Assembly: GCF_029910095.1 (NCBI RefSeq)
Contig: NZ_CP094526.1
Span: forward strand, 7,316,001-7,380,000
Origin: Bradyrhizobium sp. ISRA464
GTDB taxonomy: Bacteria > Pseudomonadota > Alphaproteobacteria > Rhizobiales > Xanthobacteraceae
Direction: 5' to 3'
Length of the DNA stretch: 64,000 bases
The translations under genes and the position numbers were made by a program. This document shows positions 1 to 7,598 of this stretch, piece by piece (position 1 is the first letter of the stretch; each line of letters begins with the position of its first letter). The notes below the pieces were generated by a model that saw only the letters and a program-made list of their open reading frames with translations, was not told where the DNA came from and made no database searches.

Positions 1-663
1 GCGTGGCTCAATCATTACAGCGTCCGCACGCCAATGCTCGCCTTGATCGGTCCGAGCAATGAACGCCATCTCGATTTGGGCGCGCTCGCAGCACGGCTGC
101 TCGATCCTCGCATCCGGTCGGCTGTTGGCCCGCTGGGATTCGACACACCGATTGACCTGCTTGGTCAATTTCTCGGCGGCCGGAACGCCCTCGCTTCGTT
201 TGCCGGAGAGGGCCCGCGCAACAGCGACGACTATCCCTTCGTGGCATTCGATGCACGGCGAAATGTGCTCGCACTGTCGGCGCCGCCATGGTCGCTGCTG
301 CTTTCCGTCGTCCGCGCAATTCGGCCCGAGCCGGCCGAATTGCTGGCTCCACCGGAACGCGAAATCTGGAGCGATCGACTGACCGCTTACTGGCAGGCGC
401 GAAATCGCTTCCTTGAGGCCGGTGCGGCCCTGCCGGGTGATCCTCGCGGTACCGCGCTGATCGCCGCCGCGGCTCCAGGACTACTGGATTCGGTTCGCCT
501 CAGTGCCGAGTTCGACCCCGCTTACGGGCCTCTGATGGGCATGGCGAAATCCTTGATATCATCCGATCGCGCGGCCGCTGCACGCCTTCTGCGCGCAATC
601 AACGATGCGGCGCCGTCGCGCACGGATGCCAAGGAGCTGCTCGCCCGCGAATTTGGCGAGTAG
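1..663 (+). CDS. Spermidine synthase-like protein, C-terminal part (5' end outside window)
   Basis: The frame is open from base 1 and ends at 661-663, so only the last ~220 residues are seen. The segment with AGEGPRNSDDYPFVAFDARR matches the C-terminal block of membrane-fused spermine/spermidine synthase-like proteins (N-T/S-D-D-x-P-x-V-x-F-x-A-x-R). It is preceded by a WLNHY...MLALIG strand that in this family belongs to the Rossmann aminopropyltransferase-like domain. The tail (residues ~130-220) is Ala/Leu-rich and looks like helical repeats. The methyl-donor and catalytic region lies upstream of the window, so I cannot say whether it is a true aminopropyltransferase. The next gene is convergent, 26 bp away. 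Confidence 0.6.
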   Translation, partial: AWLNHYSVRTPMLALIGPSNERHLDLGALAARLLDPRIRSAVGPLGFDTPIDLLGQFLGGRNALASFAGEGPRNSDDYPFVAFDARRNVLALSAPPWSLLLSVVRAIRPEPAELLAPPEREIWSDRLTAYWQARNRFLEAGAALPGDPRGTALIAAAAPGLLDSVRLSAEFDPAYGPLMGMAKSLISSDRAAAARLLRAINDAAPSRTDAKELLAREFGE

Positions 664-688
664 CGGATGCCACGCCCGACAGGGCCAC

Positions 689-1312
689 TTAAGGCGCAAA
701 GGTGATCCGGTAACCCCAGCAATCAAGCTGGTTGGGGATTGCGTTGAAGGCGATCGTCATCCGCTGCTCGCCTTGGTTCGTCGGCACCTCGTGATAGAGG
801 TAGCTCGGAAAAAGAACCAGATCGCCCGGTTCGACTTCAGGCAGCTTGTACTTGCCCGCGTTGTACGGTCCGATCGTCGCGCTGCGCGTGTGATGGCGGA
901 AGGAAAATTCAAAACCGCCCGGAGGCCGCACAAACACCGTGTTGCTCGCAGGATGCGAAGGCGTCAGATAGAGAATACCCGAAATGAAACTGTTCGCGTG
1001 GGAATGCAGCGTCTGGTTTCCCCCTGTCTCGAGCATGTTGGTCCACATCTCCTTGACCGACCATGTCAGCCTCTCGCCGAACAGCAATTCTCCAAAATCG
1101 ATGAGCTTGGGGATCGTCCGATCGGCGATTTCCTGAAACAGATTGTTTTCGCGCGGATCGGCAACCTGGGTGTGGAAGAGCTGTCCCGAACGCAGATTGG
1201 TTTCGATCTTGGCGCTGCGGATGACCGAAGCCGCCGCGTCGATCAGTTCCGGAGGAAGAAGTCCCGGCGAACGCATCACGGGAATCGGAAAAAGCCCCTC
1301 GATCTGGTCCAT
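689..1312 (-). CDS. Putative 2OG-Fe(II) oxygenase (TIGR02466-like)
   Basis: This is a 207-residue soluble protein with the double-stranded beta-helix layout of 2-oxoglutarate/Fe(II) dioxygenases. HSHANSFISG at residues 103-112 supplies the first metal ligands (H103/H105 region). YHEVPTNQGEQRMTIAFN at 173-190 gives the distal His174 and the Arg184 that in this fold binds the 2OG carboxylate. The N-terminal IEGLFPIPV and the length fit the small family of uncharacterised oxygenases described under TIGR02466, often related to phage or tail-adjacent P4H-like proteins. The substrate is unknown. It sits convergent to the spermidine-synthase-like gene and has no operon partner. Confidence 0.75.
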   Translation of the reverse strand: MDQIEGLFPIPVMRSPGLLPPELIDAAASVIRSAKIETNLRSGQLFHTQVADPRENNLFQEIADRTIPKLIDFGELLFGERLTWSVKEMWTNMLETGGNQTLHSHANSFISGILYLTPSHPASNTVFVRPPGGFEFSFRHHTRSATIGPYNAGKYKLPEVEPGDLVLFPSYLYHEVPTNQGEQRMTIAFNAIPNQLDCWGYRITFAP

Positions 1313-1423
1313 ATTTCAAAGCCCACGCCGGTACTGAAAATGTGAGTGGACGATAAAGCGGGTGAGAATGACATTGAGATGACGCACCCGCCCGCAAGTG
1401 CACATTCTCACAAGGAAAATACT

Positions 1424-1825
1424 TCAGTTGCCCCGACCTGATTGAAACTTGCTACCAACTTCGGTGGGGTACTCGTTGGGGCCAAGCACATTCAGCTTCG
1501 TTCCCAAGGGATAGTCGTGACGCAACTCCCGGACTTCCAGGATCGCGCTCTCGGCAAACTCCATGCATTCGTCGAACTCACCATTGCCGGCTTCGGCCAG
1601 CGCCCGCTGCAAATATCGTTCGGCAAAATAACGGGACATATGCTGCACGGGCAAAGTCTCCGCCAGCGCACGCGCCTCCTCCACCTTTGCATGACATTCT
1701 TCGCTGGTGGGTTCAGAGCCGGCAGCAACAGCCCGAGCGATGCCCGCCGGCGCAGCGCCCCACGCCAGGTAGGCGGCAAAACAGAGCGCGAACATATTCA
1801 TCCGGCACAACATAGGTCGATCCAT
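1424..1825 (-). CDS. Small exported protein of unknown function
   Basis: I do not recognise this ~133-residue protein. It starts with a hydrophobic signal peptide (CFAAYLAWGAAPAGIARA) followed by a helical region with ECHAKVEEARALAETL and a second Cys in FDECMEF. A periplasmic helical-hairpin protein, possibly with one disulfide, is likely. The reading frame also allows an ATG at 1849 and one at 1801. I prefer 1825 because AGGA lies just upstream, but the start is not certain. It lies 81 bp upstream of the DUF3604 gene end on the same strand and could be an unrelated single gene. Confidence 0.5.
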   Translation of the reverse strand: MDRPMLCRMNMFALCFAAYLAWGAAPAGIARAVAAGSEPTSEECHAKVEEARALAETLPVQHMSRYFAERYLQRALAEAGNGEFDECMEFAESAILEVRELRHDYPLGTKLNVLGPNEYPTEVGSKFQSGRGN

Positions 1826-1930
1826 AGTCCTGATGGCCGGAAGGCGCATGGCAAAAGTCCCGTCACTTGTCTCCGGACAAGAAACTGGCGGGGCACAACG
1901 TGCCCCGCCAGCGATAGCTTCAGTTAGAGC

Positions 1931-3868
1931 TTAGTTCTTGCTGGCAAGGTTCTGGGCGAGCTCCGCGTTCTTTTCAACAAGCAGCTTCGGAGAACCTTCC
2001 GGCCGGACAAAGATCGGATTGGCGTAGAACCAGAGGTTCGAGTAGGCCTGAACGTCGTGGGTCACCTTCTTCACGCCGTTGACGGCCTCCATGTGCGCCG
2101 GGCAGGCCGCGTCGGAGCAGTCCACCTTGGCGTTGTTGGAGTCGAGCAGCGGATTGCCGGCGCTGTCAGTGACGTTCGGCGTTGCGGGCGGAATGTTCGT
2201 TCCGCGAGCACGAATATAGAACGGTGTGTTGCCCGCCACGAACGTGGTCGTGAAGCGCAGCCGGGTCGAGCCGTCCTTCTGCTTTTCACTGTGCATCTGC
2301 GTGGCAGAAAACTGCTGCGAGATGGCCGTGGTCGTGTTGTACACGATCGCCGCGCCGGCAACACCCGCAGCATTCGGCTGCGGCCCCTTATAGAGCGGGT
2401 TGGTCGGATCGATCGGACCGGTGATCTGACCGGTGATCAGATCGACGTGGTCGAGTGACGGCTTGTTCAGCGGCTGGCTTATGCCGGCCTGAGCAAGCAG
2501 CGGGTTGTTGAAGCTGTACGGACTGTTGTTCCTGGCCGGAACGGTCATCTCCATCTCGACCTGGATCTTGTCGCCTGGCCTCACGACCATGGTTTCGCCC
2601 ATCGTCTTCCAGCCGCCGTCACGCGGAGCCTTGGCGCGGAACACCATATCCGGTCCGATAATGTCGCCATTGACGGAATACGAGTTGCCCGAACGCATGC
2701 CGTCGATGATCGACTGCGACGAGAAGTTGTCGGTGTTCGGAACGTAGAGCTTGGTGTATTCGCCGGGCATGAAGTCCGACGACGTGGATGCGTCACGAGC
2801 ACCATACACACCACGCTCGTGCCAGTCGGAGCTGACGAAATTGAAGAAGTTGCGGCCTTCACCGAGCATACCGTCCCACAGGCCGCCGACCTTGGCGGTG
2901 TAGACGCCGGCCATGCCGTACGTGCCGCCACCGACCGCGCCCGAGCCGTAAGAGCCAGAACCGCCGTTGAGGCCGCCCTGCGCCATGTGGCCGGGCGATT
3001 CGATGCCGAATGCAACCGTCGGAGCCGCGTTGTTGAAATCGCGGAAGCTCTCGATGTTGAAGCCTTTGTTGCCGGTCGAGCTGAATGGCCCCTGCCGTTC
3101 GGTATGGGTGGGGATCGCATACGAATCCCGCGGGTGGTTCGCCTGCAGCCACTTGAGGCCCGCAAGCGCCTTGGCATGACCGGCATCGCCGGAGTTGTTG
3201 ACGTTGTCCTTGCCGGTCCAGACCTGCTGATTGTTTGCGTCAACCGGACCAATGGCGTCGGTGTCGCTGCGGTCGAAACGAAATTCGAATTCGGCCATCT
3301 TGCTGGCGTTGCCGGAATTGTAGCCGGCCGGGGTCTGACCGGAGAGCACCGCGACGTCGGTATGCTCGTGCCCCGGGGTGACCCATTCCAGACCCTCGAC
3401 CAGAACCTTCCTGTACATGTGGGTGCGGCCGACAATCATCGGATATTCGACTTCCTCGATCGACTGCCAGCGCCACATGTTGTTGCCATTCGGCGTGCCC
3501 TTGAGGCTGGTGACCGTGACGCCGTCAATGGTCTGGCCGAGCGTCTGATCCCAGGTATGAGTGGTGTCGCCCGGAAGATTGGCGCTGTTGTCGCTGAAGC
3601 GGCAGTCACGGTTGCCCGAACCGCCATGGTTGCCAAGCGTGAACCAGTCGAGATCGAAGTTCTGGCCGCCGCTGGCGGCGACACCGGAAGCGACCGAACG
3701 ATCGACGGAGTACTTCGCCGACACCGAGCCGTCGGCGCAGGTGTTGTGGTTGTGCATGTCGCCCGCGACATACGGATTGCCCTTCGGCTTCGGATCAGCC
3801 GCAGCCGTCTGCGTCAGCGCCAGCGAGGCAGCCGCTGCAGTCACCAGGATTTTGGAAGTAGATGCCAT
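1931..3868 (-). CDS. Exported DUF3604 / PHP-type metal-dependent phosphoesterase-like protein
   Basis: The 645-residue product has a Sec signal peptide (cut after TAAA, residue ~24). Directly afterwards comes D-M-H-N-H (residues 37-41), the first metal-binding motif of PHP-fold hydrolases. Further putative ligands follow in GNHGG (about residue 80), PTHTERQG (about 255) and SSDWHERG (about 355). A segment GMRSGNSYSVNGD resembles the DUF3604 stretch downstream of the PHP core. The C-terminal 250 residues look like beta-rich extensions. A periplasmic or secreted metal-dependent hydrolase is expected; the substrate is unknown. It is divergent from a run encoding a parvulin-like isomerase and three HupE-type proteins, a combination I recall from related genomes. 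The product carries few cysteines, with a C-terminal pair at DCSDAAC. Confidence 0.7.
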   Translation of the reverse strand: MASTSKILVTAAAASLALTQTAAADPKPKGNPYVAGDMHNHNTCADGSVSAKYSVDRSVASGVAASGGQNFDLDWFTLGNHGGSGNRDCRFSDNSANLPGDTTHTWDQTLGQTIDGVTVTSLKGTPNGNNMWRWQSIEEVEYPMIVGRTHMYRKVLVEGLEWVTPGHEHTDVAVLSGQTPAGYNSGNASKMAEFEFRFDRSDTDAIGPVDANNQQVWTGKDNVNNSGDAGHAKALAGLKWLQANHPRDSYAIPTHTERQGPFSSTGNKGFNIESFRDFNNAAPTVAFGIESPGHMAQGGLNGGSGSYGSGAVGGGTYGMAGVYTAKVGGLWDGMLGEGRNFFNFVSSDWHERGVYGARDASTSSDFMPGEYTKLYVPNTDNFSSQSIIDGMRSGNSYSVNGDIIGPDMVFRAKAPRDGGWKTMGETMVVRPGDKIQVEMEMTVPARNNSPYSFNNPLLAQAGISQPLNKPSLDHVDLITGQITGPIDPTNPLYKGPQPNAAGVAGAAIVYNTTTAISQQFSATQMHSEKQKDGSTRLRFTTTFVAGNTPFYIRARGTNIPPATPNVTDSAGNPLLDSNNAKVDCSDAACPAHMEAVNGVKKVTHDVQAYSNLWFYANPIFVRPEGSPKLLVEKNAELAQNLASKN

Positions 3869-4138
3869 GATAATAGCCCCAGTAAATTTTCATCGATATT
3901 GAGGACGATGCTGCTCGCGCAATCTCCGCGTCCGCGCCGGACCAAAGCAAAACTCGAATACAGTTTGGTGAAGGTTTTATTTTGAGTGGCCGTCGCGAAC
4001 CGAATTCGCTGAATTTCTAGCTCAAAGAATTTTTCGCGATTTTTTTGTCGCGGTCGGTGACAAGACATGCAGCCCGTTGCATAAGACTGCCACCGTCAAC
4101 AAGCGAACATCGCAAGATGACAGCTTTGTGAAACAGAT

Positions 4139-5050
4139 ATGTCGAAGTCAGTGATGTCCGACGCCACGCAAGCTTTCGCAATATCGCCAAGCCAACAGAC
4201 CGATCGCTGTGCAGAAAATGCTGCAGATACCGCAACACGCCCCTCACGCTCGATTGCGTCATCGGTCATGCAGTTTCTGCAGCGCGAACCGCTGGTGCAT
4301 TTCGCCATTCTCGGCGCATTGATCTTTGGCGCCGATGCTGTTCTGCATCCGCCCGCGAAGGATGACAAGGCCATCACGGTAACCCGGGCGCTCCGTCAGT
4401 CCTTCATCGATGGTTTCGACGAGGACAAGGAGCGCACTCCCACCGATGCCGAACTGGCAAGCAGAATCGAGAACTGGGTCGCGGACGAGATCCTCTATCG
4501 TGAGGGGAAGGCGCTCGGCGTCGATCGCGGCGACGACATGATTCACGACCGCATCGTCTTCAAATTGAAGGAATTGCTCCTCGAGCAGGTCCACGCCGCG
4601 CAACCGACCGAAGCACAATTGCGCGGGTGGTTCGCAAAAAATCACGAGCGGTTCGACCAGCCCGAGACGGTCGGCCTCTACTACACGCCCGCCGCCGATG
4701 AAGTGACCGCGCGACGGTGGCTCGACGACATTTTGTCGCAGCGCGAATCCGAGGAGATCCGCAATCAGACGCGAGCGATTCTCGCACGCCCGGTTGCGAG
4801 CCTGTCTCCTGCCTTCGGCGAAGCCTTCCGCGACGGACTCTTGAAACTGCCGCAAGGAGAATGGAGCCTGCTGCAATCGAAGGACGGGTGGCACGTGGTC
4901 CGCCTGGATTCCCATCGCGAGGGTACGCTCGCCAAATTCGAAGACGTGAAGGAGCAGGCCACAAAGCTCTGGCTCTCGGAAGAAACAAACCGACAGGCAT
5001 GGGAGGCAATCAATCGCCTCAAGGCCAGCTATAAAGTGCGTTACGAGTGA
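4139..5050 (+). CDS. Membrane-anchored peptidyl-prolyl cis-trans isomerase, PpiC/parvulin-like
   Basis: The 303-residue protein has one N-terminal membrane segment (HFAILGALIFGADAVL, residues ~55-70) and a periplasmic region. Residues ~85-150 resemble the helical SurA-like N domain (ADEILYREGKALGVDRGDD). The end of a parvulin domain is visible as LKLPQGEWSLLQSKDGWHVVRLDS, but the early part of the parvulin fold is poorly conserved, so isomerase activity is uncertain. An alternative start is ATG 4270, which would drop a low-complexity N-tail of 44 residues. Its stop overlaps the next start (GTGA), indicating translational coupling with the HupE genes. It probably serves as a chaperone for an exported partner, and the divergent DUF3604 protein is an obvious candidate (inference). 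Confidence 0.75.
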   Translation: MSKSVMSDATQAFAISPSQQTDRCAENAADTATRPSRSIASSVMQFLQREPLVHFAILGALIFGADAVLHPPAKDDKAITVTRALRQSFIDGFDEDKERTPTDAELASRIENWVADEILYREGKALGVDRGDDMIHDRIVFKLKELLLEQVHAAQPTEAQLRGWFAKNHERFDQPETVGLYYTPAADEVTARRWLDDILSQRESEEIRNQTRAILARPVASLSPAFGEAFRDGLLKLPQGEWSLLQSKDGWHVVRLDSHREGTLAKFEDVKEQATKLWLSEETNRQAWEAINRLKASYKVRYE

Positions 5051-6024
5051 TCGCCATGCGATGTCTGTGGGGGTTGCTCGTATTCGCCGCTGTCATCCTG
5101 CCGTCGCAAATCAAGGCGCATGAAGCCTCGCTGGGCGTGCTGCAGTTCCGAGAGGTGCGGCCCGGTGCATTCATCGGCCGCTGGCTCGCCGAGCCGGGCA
5201 TCGGCGCGAATCGCGTCGACTTGCGGGTGCCACCGCACTGCTTCCTCCAGATGCCGGAGATGAATTGCGGAAAGAAAGGACTGATTGGCTCGATCAGCAT
5301 TCCCAATCTCGGCTCCGGCCTGTCGGCCGTGCTGATCAAGGTTCTGCCTATCAAGGGCGAGCCGCAAAGCTATACGCTTTCAGCCGCCAATCCGTCCGTT
5401 TCGCTGCTGGGCGGCGATGCGCCGACATGGCAGACCTGGCTCGAACTCGCCAAGACCTATGTGAACTACGGCATCGACCACATCCTTCTCGGAGCGGACC
5501 ATCTGCTTTTTGTGCTGGGATTGATCTGGATCGTACGCGGCGGCTGGAAGCTGGTGAAGACGATTAGCTCCTTCACCATCGGGCACAGTGTCTCCCTGGC
5601 CCTTGCCGCGTTCGGCGTGATCGGCCTGCCCGAGGCCCCGCTCAACGCGTGCATCGCGCTGAGCATCGTGTTCGTCGGCGTCGAGATCGTGAAGCAGCAG
5701 CGCGGCGAGATCGGCCTGACCGCGCGCTATCCCTGGGCCGTCGCGTTCGCTTTTGGTCTGGTCCATGGCATCGGCTTCGCCGGCGCGCTGGCGGGACTTG
5801 GACTCGAACGCCGTCTGCTGCCTGCGGCACTGCTTTTCTTCAACGTCGGCGTCGAAATCGGACAGGTCGCTTTCGTGCTGCTGGTGCTGGCCTTGATGTG
5901 GGCGCATCGGCGGCTGAACGCCGTGTTGCCGCGCTGGGGCGATGCTCTCCCCGCCTACGGGATAGGCTCGATCTCGATGTTCTGGTTCTTTGGCCGGCTT
6001 GTCCGGGTTCTGGTGATCACATGA
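5047..6024 (+). CDS. HupE/UreJ family membrane protein with exported N-domain
   Basis: The 325-residue protein begins with a signal peptide (LLVFAAVILPSQIKAHEAS) and a ~120-residue extracytoplasmic domain with a Cys pair (HCFLQMPEMNC). Six or so membrane segments follow. The family signature GIDHILLGADHLLFVLGL (about residue 142) is followed by GHSVSLALAAFG and FGLVHGIGFAGAL. His-rich membrane motifs of this kind are known from HupE/UreJ nickel permeases; this longer branch (HupE/UreJ_2) has no settled substrate. GTG 5047 overlaps the upstream stop; ATG 5056 is an alternative. It overlaps the next gene by ATGA. Confidence 0.75.
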   Translation: MIAMRCLWGLLVFAAVILPSQIKAHEASLGVLQFREVRPGAFIGRWLAEPGIGANRVDLRVPPHCFLQMPEMNCGKKGLIGSISIPNLGSGLSAVLIKVLPIKGEPQSYTLSAANPSVSLLGGDAPTWQTWLELAKTYVNYGIDHILLGADHLLFVLGLIWIVRGGWKLVKTISSFTIGHSVSLALAAFGVIGLPEAPLNACIALSIVFVGVEIVKQQRGEIGLTARYPWAVAFAFGLVHGIGFAGALAGLGLERRLLPAALLFFNVGVEIGQVAFVLLVLALMWAHRRLNAVLPRWGDALPAYGIGSISMFWFFGRLVRVLVIT

Positions 6025-6647
6025 CAAGACGATTGCGAACCATGTCGATTGGTTGCGCCAGCAGGATTCTCGCAGCCAGTATGGTCCTGCTACTCGCGCA
6101 GCCGGCGTTTGCACATGAGCAGTCAGGCGTCGGCGGCGGCCTCACGCAGGGGCTGCTTCACCCTCTGACCGGCATGGACCATCTGATCGCAATGGTGGCC
6201 GTGGGAATTTGGGGCGCGCAGCTTGGTGCGCCTGCCCTTTGGGTGCTGCCCATCACATTCCCCTTGGTGATGGCGCTTGGCGGTGTCCTCGGCGTCATGA
6301 AGATCCCGTTGCCGGTGCCGGAAGTGGTGATCGCCTTGTCAGCCCTGGTCCTCGGCGCGGCGGTTGCTCTCAGGCTGCGCGTGCCGTTCGTGGTGGCGGC
6401 CGCCATCGTTGCGGTATTTGCGATCTTTCACGGCCACGCACATGGAGCAGAGCTTCCGACCTCTGCGAACCCTTTGGCTTACGGCCTCGGGTTCGTCATT
6501 GCCACAGGCCTGCTCCACTTGTGCGGGATCACGATCGGAACATTGACCCAGTGGCGCACGGGTGAACTCCTGATCCAGGGGCTCGGAGCGATCATCGCCC
6601 TCCTCGGAGGTTATTTCCTTGTCCAAACTCTTGGAGCGGTCGCATGA
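6021..6647 (+). CDS. HupE/UreJ family metal transporter-like protein
   Basis: The 208-residue protein has a signal-like first helix (MVLLLAQPAFAHEQ) and about six transmembrane helices. The family motif GLLHPLTGMDHLIAMVAVGIW is at residues ~45-65, and a second His cluster, FHGHAHGAELP, lies about residue 135. These are the hallmarks of HupE/UreJ proteins, which transport Ni2+ (or in some cases Co2+ or other metals). ATG 6021 was chosen because it forms an ATGA overlap with the upstream stop and gives a clean signal peptide. There is no hydrogenase or urease gene in the window, so a role tied to the neighbouring exported PHP protein is possible (inference). Confidence 0.8.
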   Translation: MTRRLRTMSIGCASRILAASMVLLLAQPAFAHEQSGVGGGLTQGLLHPLTGMDHLIAMVAVGIWGAQLGAPALWVLPITFPLVMALGGVLGVMKIPLPVPEVVIALSALVLGAAVALRLRVPFVVAAAIVAVFAIFHGHAHGAELPTSANPLAYGLGFVIATGLLHLCGITIGTLTQWRTGELLIQGLGAIIALLGGYFLVQTLGAVA

Positions 6648-7258
6648 TCGCTGCAACCCGGCGGATTTCGATCGCGGTCGGAGTTCTGTTCGCAGGCATG
6701 CGGCCGGCGGGCGCGCATATCGTCTCGTTGCGGCTCGGTGATTTCTATGAAGGCGCCCTGCATCCCCTTACGGACCTTCAGGACCTGATCTTGTGGATCT
6801 CGCTCGGTGTGCTGGCCGGGTCGCTCGGAGCAGCAAGGGGGCGCTGGTTGGTCCTGGTCTTCCCGGTGGGTCTGTTGACCGGGCTGCTCTCAGCCCACGT
6901 TCTCGGCACATTTGCGGGAGGCCCTGCCGTGAACGCCTGCATGACTCTTCTGGTCGGGCTGCTGCTCGCGGCTGCGTTGCGCATTCCCACGCTCCTGTTG
7001 TGCACGATGGCGTTCGTCCTCGCGGTCATCCGTGGAGCGGCAAATGCCGGTGACCTCGTGCCGCAGACCGATCGACTCCTGTTTGCGGCTGGACTGGCCG
7101 GCCTCGGCTATGCCGTGATCACGCTTGTCATGGCATTGACCGTCACGTTCAGGGAAACTGGCTCTTCGATGGCATGGCACGGCATCGCAATCCGGGCCCT
7201 CGGAGGCTGGATCGCGGCAGTCGGCATGATGATGACCGGCCTCTCGCTCGCCTCGTGA
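6644..7258 (+). CDS. HupE/UreJ-like membrane protein, divergent third copy
   Basis: The 204-residue integral membrane protein starts in an ATGA overlap with the preceding gene. Its layout copies HupE (signal, then GALHPLTDLQDLILWISLGVLAG). The conserved G-M-D-H of the motif is replaced by L-Q-D, so the key membrane His is absent. The His-rich loop of the previous gene is also missing here. It is most likely a paralogue that arose by tandem duplication and has lost metal-binding residues, perhaps acting as a partner subunit. This run appears to end here; about 340 bp without a clear gene follow. Confidence 0.65.
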   Translation: MIAATRRISIAVGVLFAGMRPAGAHIVSLRLGDFYEGALHPLTDLQDLILWISLGVLAGSLGAARGRWLVLVFPVGLLTGLLSAHVLGTFAGGPAVNACMTLLVGLLLAAALRIPTLLLCTMAFVLAVIRGAANAGDLVPQTDRLLFAAGLAGLGYAVITLVMALTVTFRETGSSMAWHGIAIRALGGWIAAVGMMMTGLSLAS

Positions 7259-7598
7259 ATTCGCGTCGCGAACTTTGCGGGACGGAGCTCAAGTCGCGCG
7301 CCAGGCTCGGCAGCGCACACCAGGTTCGGCGCGTCAAGGGAACGCGAGCGGCCCTCGCCTGAACACGCGGCACGATAGACAACGATGGACACGAGCCAGG
7401 CGATCACGAGCAGCCCGACCACCGCGAAGGGATCAACGGCGACGAGCATCCGCGTCAACGGGCTCGACTGCGCCAGGCGACGGCCGGGCCGCCCATTACG
7501 CAATCAATTTATTTCTGTCATGTTCCGTCGCTAAGTAGTTCGCCTTTATGGGATGTGATCGTCTTCGCGAACGATCTGAGGCGTCAACCCCGGTCGGA
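7259..7598. other. Intergenic stretch between HupE run and secretin gene
   Basis: I see no supported gene. A minus-strand frame contains one hydrophobic stretch but has the amino-acid bias of a shadow frame in high-GC DNA. The stretch probably holds the promoter of the secretin gene; no clear motif was found. Confidence 0.3.

Noticed and set aside
605..1345. Long plus-strand frame opposite the 2OG oxygenase gene
   Set aside because: Shadow frame rich in Arg/Ala/His; the opposite strand has conserved catalytic motifs.
2819..3985. 388-codon plus-strand frame across the DUF3604 gene
   Set aside because: Antisense shadow of a clearly coding gene; no family motifs and low-complexity Val/Ala/Arg composition.
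7108..7503. Minus-strand frame with a hydrophobic stretch downstream of the HupE genes
   Set aside because: Half of it is antisense to the last HupE gene and the composition is that of a shadow frame.
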